A stretch of 10,012 nt of DNA, from NCBI GenBank assembly GCA_964639525.1, contig CAZXDS010000132.1:1-10012 (forward strand). The letters are read 5' to 3'. The stretch is from CAZXDS01 sp964639525. GTDB taxonomy: Bacteria; Bacteroidota; Ignavibacteria; Ignavibacteriales; Melioribacteraceae. The position numbers and the translations under genes are program-made. The notes beneath the pieces were generated by a model, which made no database searches, was not told where the DNA came from, and worked only from the letters and a program-made list of their open reading frames with translations. Below are positions 6,672-10,012 of this stretch, piece after piece (positions within the stretch are counted from its first letter, which is position 1; each line of letters opens with the position of its first letter).

Positions 6672-8183
6672 ATGAAACGCAGAAGTTTTTTTGGTGCCTT
6701 ATCGTTAGTTATTGTTGGTATTGTTTTTGGTGTTATCTTAGTTTCAAGCATGGGGGGTATTCGTTCCGATTATGCGGATACGCAAGTTGGTGCCGCAAAT
6801 CCTCCTTTCCGGCAGGTGAAATCAAACCTCGCCGAATTTAATAATTCATTTGTTGAAGTCGCCAAAAAAGTTACACCTTCAATTGTTCAAATAAATGTTG
6901 TTTCAACTGCTAAAGCTCCTAAAATTGAAGGTCCTTTTAAGTTCTTTTTCAAACATCCTGATATTCCCGATAGAAAAAATCAAGGGGAAGGCAGCGGAGT
7001 TATCATTTCAAAAGACGGCTATATTTTAACAAATAATCATGTAGTTAAAAATGCAGAGCACGTTACTGTAATGTTGAGCAATAAAGAAAAATATGATGCA
7101 AAGGTTATTGGTACCGATCCAATGACAGATCTCGGAGTAATTAAAATAGACGCAAAAAATTTACCCGCCGCTTACCTCGGTGATTCGGACAAATTACAAA
7201 TCGGACAGTGGGTTATGGCAATTGGAAATCCTCTTGGTTACTTAAATTCAACTGTTACGGCAGGAATAATTAGTGCTCGCGGTAGAAACTTAAATTTAAT
7301 TCAAAATGATAAAGGTTATGGAATTGAAAACTTCATTCAGACTGATGCTGCAATAAATCCTGGAAGCAGTGGTGGTGCGTTAGTTGATTTATCGGGAGCA
7401 GTGGTGGGAATAAATTCAGCTATTGCTACTAACGGATATTCCGGCAGCTACATTGGATACGGATTTGCGATACCTATTAATCTTGCAAAATTTGTAGCAA
7501 AAGATTTAATTGCTAATGGGAAAGTAAATCGCGGTTATATCGGGGTGATGATTGCATCTGTTGATGCTGCAAAGGCGAAGGCACTCGGTTTAAAACTTCC
7601 AAAAGGTGTTTTTGTAAACAGCCTTGTAAAAGGCGGTTCGGCTGAATCAGCCGGCATTGAACCGGGTGATGTAGTTTTGAGCGTTGACGATAAAGTTGTA
7701 AATGAGCCAAATGAACTTCAAAGTTTAATTGCAAGACAAAGAGCCGGAGATACAATTCGCTTAAAATTATTTAGAGATGGAGAAATTATTTACAAAGATG
7801 TTGTACTAAAATCACGAGATAATAAGGACGCGGTTGAAGTATCAAGTAATTCCAAAGGAAGTAAGGAAAGAAGTTTAGATTCTGATAGGTTAAGTTTTGA
7901 TAATATTGGACTTTCGGTTCGCAATTTGCACGATGCGGAATATGACAAATACAATGTCGATTATGGAGTTATGATTACATCCGTAAAACAATACACACCG
8001 GCATCTGAACAGAGACTATCAAAAGATTTGGTTATTACCGAAGTGAATAAGAAAAAAATTAAATCTGTTTCGGATTTGGCTGATATACTTGATGCAAAAA
8101 AAGGAGATGCTGTTTTAATTAAAGTAGTTTATCCGAATGGAAATGTAAATTTTGTTGGGCTGGAAATTCCGAAAGATAAATAA
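6672..8183 (+). CDS. HtrA/Deg-family periplasmic serine protease with two PDZ domains
   Basis: The 503-residue protein has a basic start (MKRR) and one hydrophobic helix (about 6-26) acting as signal or membrane anchor, so the rest is periplasmic. The trypsin-like domain (about 55-280) has the full triad: H123 in TNNHVV, D153 in TDLGVIKI and S233 in NPGSSGGAL. The residue before S233 is serine instead of the usual asparagine. PDZ1 (about 287-380) begins RGYIGVMI. A charged linker (about 381-406) leads to PDZ2 (about 408-500), with GVMITSV and a carboxylate-loop-like start. The role is degradation or chaperoning of misfolded envelope proteins. Domain order fits DegP/DegQ; without a search I do not choose between them. 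GGAG at 6662-6665 lies six bases before ATG. It follows recO by 17 bp and is the last gene before the terminator; no sigma-E or CpxR-type site is evident. Confidence 0.95.
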   Translation: MKRRSFFGALSLVIVGIVFGVILVSSMGGIRSDYADTQVGAANPPFRQVKSNLAEFNNSFVEVAKKVTPSIVQINVVSTAKAPKIEGPFKFFFKHPDIPDRKNQGEGSGVIISKDGYILTNNHVVKNAEHVTVMLSNKEKYDAKVIGTDPMTDLGVIKIDAKNLPAAYLGDSDKLQIGQWVMAIGNPLGYLNSTVTAGIISARGRNLNLIQNDKGYGIENFIQTDAAINPGSSGGALVDLSGAVVGINSAIATNGYSGSYIGYGFAIPINLAKFVAKDLIANGKVNRGYIGVMIASVDAAKAKALGLKLPKGVFVNSLVKGGSAESAGIEPGDVVLSVDDKVVNEPNELQSLIARQRAGDTIRLKLFRDGEIIYKDVVLKSRDNKDAVEVSSNSKGSKERSLDSDRLSFDNIGLSVRNLHDAEYDKYNVDYGVMITSVKQYTPASEQRLSKDLVITEVNKKKIKSVSDLADILDAKKGDAVLIKVVYPNGNVNFVGLEIPKDK

Positions 8184-8199
8184 GCAATAAATTATTAAT

Positions 8200-8239
8200 A
8201 AAAAAGCCGGACTAAATTAAATTTTAGTCCGGCTTTTTT
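8200..8239. terminator. Strong bidirectional intrinsic terminator between convergent genes
   Basis: AAAAAAGCCGGACTAAA (8200-8216) pairs perfectly with TTTAGTCCGGCTTTTTT (8223-8239) around a 6-base loop. The GC core is flanked by an A-run on one side and a T-run on the other, so it can end transcription from both strands. It serves htrA (ends 8183) on the plus strand and the small membrane protein gene (ends 8277) on the minus strand. Confidence 0.93.
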
Positions 8240-8276
8240 TATAAAAATTCTAAATTGTACTTAACAAAATGGTTGT

Positions 8277-8798
8277 TCAACTAAATAATTTTAATACTTC
8301 CATATTTGTCATTCTTTTTATTGCATAAATAAAGAAAGCAATAAACACAAAAGACCAAATGTAAGAAAATATCAGCATTGAAGTTTTTGCCATATTAAGC
8401 ATTACTTGTGCCGTACCTTCAGTTGGTGCAACTAAATCCAGCATCGGAAAATATAAATAGTTTACAATTGGAGAAATAAGCAAATATAAAATTGCTGCGG
8501 AGAGTGTATAAACAAGAATTTTTCGCCAATTATCTTTGTATTTTAGAACAAATATTGCAGATAAGAAAATAACAATACTAAGTAATAATTTTATTGCATT
8601 AAGTATAAAGTACAAAGTAAAGTTTATATTAATCGGGGGGTCAAAATTTTTAGTTGCGCTCTGTAAATAAATCATGTTGGAATATCCTCCGAAGATGAAT
8701 AAAGCCGAAAGTAAGATTAATGCAGAACCGATAATTAATATCCAAGTTAAGATTTTAATATTTTTCTGAGTTTTTTCAATCAGATTTATATCTTCCAT
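8277..8798 (-). CDS. Small four-helix membrane protein of unknown function
   Basis: The protein has 173 residues when started at ATG 8798. A perfect AGGAGGG (8808-8802) lies three bases upstream of this ATG, so I prefer it to the ATG at 8831, which would add 11 residues (MLSLNNNLGGC) and bury the ribosome site inside the gene. Four hydrophobic segments are visible (about 16-36, 60-85, 93-117 and 139-161), with short charged loops: a lysine-rich patch KYKDNWRK between helices 2 and 3 and IKRM after helix 4. By the positive-inside rule both termini are probably cytoplasmic. I recognise no family or catalytic motif. It follows the arginine decarboxylase by 130 bp on the same strand, with a small hairpin between them, so it may be a separate unit or the last gene of the tyrS run. 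Confidence 0.75.
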   Translation of the reverse strand: MEDINLIEKTQKNIKILTWILIIGSALILLSALFIFGGYSNMIYLQSATKNFDPPININFTLYFILNAIKLLLSIVIFLSAIFVLKYKDNWRKILVYTLSAAILYLLISPIVNYLYFPMLDLVAPTEGTAQVMLNMAKTSMLIFSYIWSFVFIAFFIYAIKRMTNMEVLKLFS

Positions 8799-8801
8799 AC
8801 A

Positions 8802-8808
8802 CCCTCCT
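8802..8808 (-). promoter_or_regulatory. Perfect Shine-Dalgarno deciding the start of the membrane protein gene
   Basis: Minus-strand AGGAGGG lies three bases before the ATG at 8798. It is the strongest ribosome site in the window; most other genes here have GGAG or nothing clear. It argues for the shorter 173-residue product. Confidence 0.75.
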
Positions 8809-8857
8809 AAATTGTTGTTTAAACTTAACAAGGTTAAAATTTATTTACAAATTGTAA

Positions 8858-8876
8858 AGCGGATTTTTAATCCGCT
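8858..8876 (-). terminator. Hairpin downstream of the arginine decarboxylase gene, weak terminator
   Basis: AGCGGATT (8858-8865) and AATCCGCT (8869-8876) form a perfect 8-bp stem with a 3-base loop, 53 bases past the stop of the arginine decarboxylase gene. On the minus strand it is followed only by TTTACAATTT, a poor T-run. It may attenuate transcription or protect the 3' end instead of ending transcription fully. Confidence 0.4.
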
Positions 8877-8928
8877 AAAAATCTTCAAAAATTTAAAAAA
8901 AATATTAAACATAGTTTTTATGTAGAAA

Positions 8929-9474
8929 CTAAGGCAACAGAATTGCAGCGGCAACAACTGTAGTCCAGAGTCCGTTTTTGTTTCCTCTTGCAGACTGAGT
9001 GATGTTTGTAGTTCGAACAATTTTACCCGACATTTTAAAAAATTGTTCTCTTTCATTCCACGCTTTATCAGGGTCAAATTCAATTCCGAGAGTTGTTGCA
9101 AGCATGGAAGCGGCAAGATCTTCGGCGTATTCGCCCGCAATTTTTTCTGTTTCACCAAACGGATGATGCTCCGACAAATATCCGTACATTGATTTATCAG
9201 CCGGCAGAGCTACACCGAGTGAAGAAGCAATTAATCTATTTGGTTCATTTGTGGCGTTGCGTGCCATTACTGCGTGGATGATTTGTCCCGGTGATAATTC
9301 TTTCAATCCTTTATCAACCGGAATACGTTTACAACCAATTGGGAAAATACTGCTAACAGTAACTATATTATACTTTTCAATTTTTGCATCTCTTAATGCT
9401 AATTCAAATGAAGCGAGATATTCCTTGTCCCTGCCTACTCCTTTAGTAAAAAATATTTTTTGTGGTACGTACAT
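8929..9474 (-). CDS. pdaD: Pyruvoyl-dependent arginine decarboxylase
   Basis: This proenzyme converts arginine to agmatine plus CO2, the first step of the agmatine route to putrescine and other polyamines. The 181 residues match the PvlArgDC family. The self-cleavage site is visible in VTVSSIFPIGCKR: the chain should break between S41 and S42, turning S42 into the catalytic pyruvoyl group and giving a small beta chain (1-41) and a larger alpha chain (42-181). A GETE motif (107-110) carries E108 and E110, either of which could be the conserved active-site acid. The C-terminal part RGNKNGLWTTVVAAAI is also typical. No signal peptide, so it is cytosolic. An AGAGA-type ribosome site precedes ATG. 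It lies 12 bp after tyrS and is probably cotranscribed with it. Pyruvoyl enzymes of this type occur in archaea, Chlamydiae and Bacteroidota/Chlorobi, and the gene looks intact. Confidence 0.93.
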   Translation of the reverse strand: MYVPQKIFFTKGVGRDKEYLASFELALRDAKIEKYNIVTVSSIFPIGCKRIPVDKGLKELSPGQIIHAVMARNATNEPNRLIASSLGVALPADKSMYGYLSEHHPFGETEKIAGEYAEDLAASMLATTLGIEFDPDKAWNEREQFFKMSGKIVRTTNITQSARGNKNGLWTTVVAAAILLP

Positions 9475-9486
9475 TTTTTTTCTCTG

Positions 9487-10012
9487 TTAATTTGTTTTTA
9501 ATATTTTTATGAATTTCCGTTTTCCTACTTTTAAAATTTGATCATTCTCAAAGCTAATTATTTTTCTAAAATCTGTAATTTTATTACCGTCAATTGATAC
9601 ACCGCCTTGTGTTATTAGTCGCCTTGCTTCTCCGTTTGAAGAGGCAAATTTAACTTTAACAATTAAATCTATAAGACCTATTTCATCAAACTCGTTATCA
9701 AATTTATATTCAGGAATGTCATCAGGAATTTCTTTTTTAATAAATATTTTATCAAACTCTTCTTGGGCTTTCATTGCATCATTTTCTGAATGATACATAG
9801 CAACAATGGTTTGAGCCAATCTTCTTTTTATGTCTCGCGGATTATTGTTTTTATCTTCAAGTAAAACTTTTATTTGTTTTAATTCTGCATCATCAACATC
9901 CGTTACAAGTTCAAAATAATTATAAATCAAATTATCGGGGATTGAAAGAGCCTTGCCGAACATCTCTTTCGGAGATTCATCAATACCGATGTAATTATCG
10001 TAAGACTTGCTC
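9487..10012 (-). CDS. tyrS: Tyrosyl-tRNA synthetase, C-terminal part (5' end outside the window)
   Basis: Reading on the minus strand from the window edge, the open frame runs SKSYDNYIGIDESPKEMFGKALSIPD onward, so the ATG at 9963 is an internal methionine, not the start. SKS is the tail of the KMSKS loop that binds ATP and the tRNA end in class I synthetases, and YDNYIGI is how TyrRS continues after it. The anticodon-binding helical region follows. The C-terminal S4-like RNA-binding domain lies at about 9500-9670, with KFASSNGEARRLITQGGVSIDG. About 175 of an expected roughly 400 residues are seen; the HIGH motif and Rossmann core lie beyond 10012. It stops with TAA at 9489-9487, 12 bp before pdaD. 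It charges tRNA-Tyr and is essential; the layout suggests pdaD is read from the tyrS promoter. Confidence 0.93.
   Translation of the reverse strand, partial: SKSYDNYIGIDESPKEMFGKALSIPDNLIYNYFELVTDVDDAELKQIKVLLEDKNNNPRDIKRRLAQTIVAMYHSENDAMKAQEEFDKIFIKKEIPDDIPEYKFDNEFDEIGLIDLIVKVKFASSNGEARRLITQGGVSIDGNKITDFRKIISFENDQILKVGKRKFIKILKTN

Noticed and set aside
8841..9158. Minus-strand open frame of 105 codons overlapping the arginine decarboxylase gene
   Set aside because: It lies in another frame of pdaD, which has clear family motifs; its own translation shows no domain and is low in complexity.
9487..9963. A free-standing S4-domain protein of 158 residues starting at the ATG at 9963
   Set aside because: The frame stays open to the window edge and reads SKSYDNYIGIDESPKE, the KMSKS region of tyrosyl-tRNA synthetase, so the ATG is internal.

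Overview
This AT-rich window (roughly one third G+C by eye) reads as chromosomal DNA of a free-living bacterium. The best guess is the Bacteroidota/Chlorobi side of the tree, possibly an Ignavibacteria-like lineage. The guess rests on a fused SpmA-SpmB protein in a genome segment without sporulation genes, a pyruvoyl-dependent arginine decarboxylase, a PfkB-kinase/mtnA pair and AT-rich spacers. It is an inference from gene content and was not tested phylogenetically.

Layout. Positions 1-188 hold the end of a decayed IS1380-like insertion sequence whose transposase is broken; a second IS-like end may lie beside it at 198-222. Next, on the minus strand, come an unrecognised lipoprotein gene (259-798), a roughly 100-bp element bounded by 19-bp inverted repeats (870-970), and an omega-amidase-type nitrilase (978-1739). 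From a divergent spacer, the plus strand carries a fused SpmA/SpmB 'Gate'-domain membrane protein (1847-3454) and a NUDIX hydrolase (3481-3936). A tightly packed run follows, behind a recognisable promoter: PfkB kinase (GTG start), mtnA, recO and an HtrA/Deg protease (4000-8183). It closes with a strong hairpin terminator at 8200-8239.

The right part is on the minus strand and converges on that terminator. A 5'-truncated tyrosyl-tRNA synthetase (to 9487) is followed after 12 bp by a pyruvoyl-dependent arginine decarboxylase (8929-9474). A small four-helix membrane protein follows (8277-8798), whose start is fixed by a perfect Shine-Dalgarno.

How the genes fit together. The kinase and mtnA overlap by 4 bp and mtnA and recO by 8 bp, so translation is probably coupled. 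MtnA isomerises methylthioribose-1-phosphate in methionine salvage, and the arginine decarboxylase feeds polyamine synthesis, which produces the methylthioadenosine that salvage consumes. Omega-amidase (Nit2/YafV type) removes the 2-oxoglutaramate-type by-product of the final salvage transamination. Three separate transcription units may therefore touch one polyamine/methionine-salvage theme; this is inference, and the rest of the pathway is not in the window. No CRISPR array, phage, toxin-antitoxin or clear defence system is visible. No gene-free stretch exceeds 300 bases.
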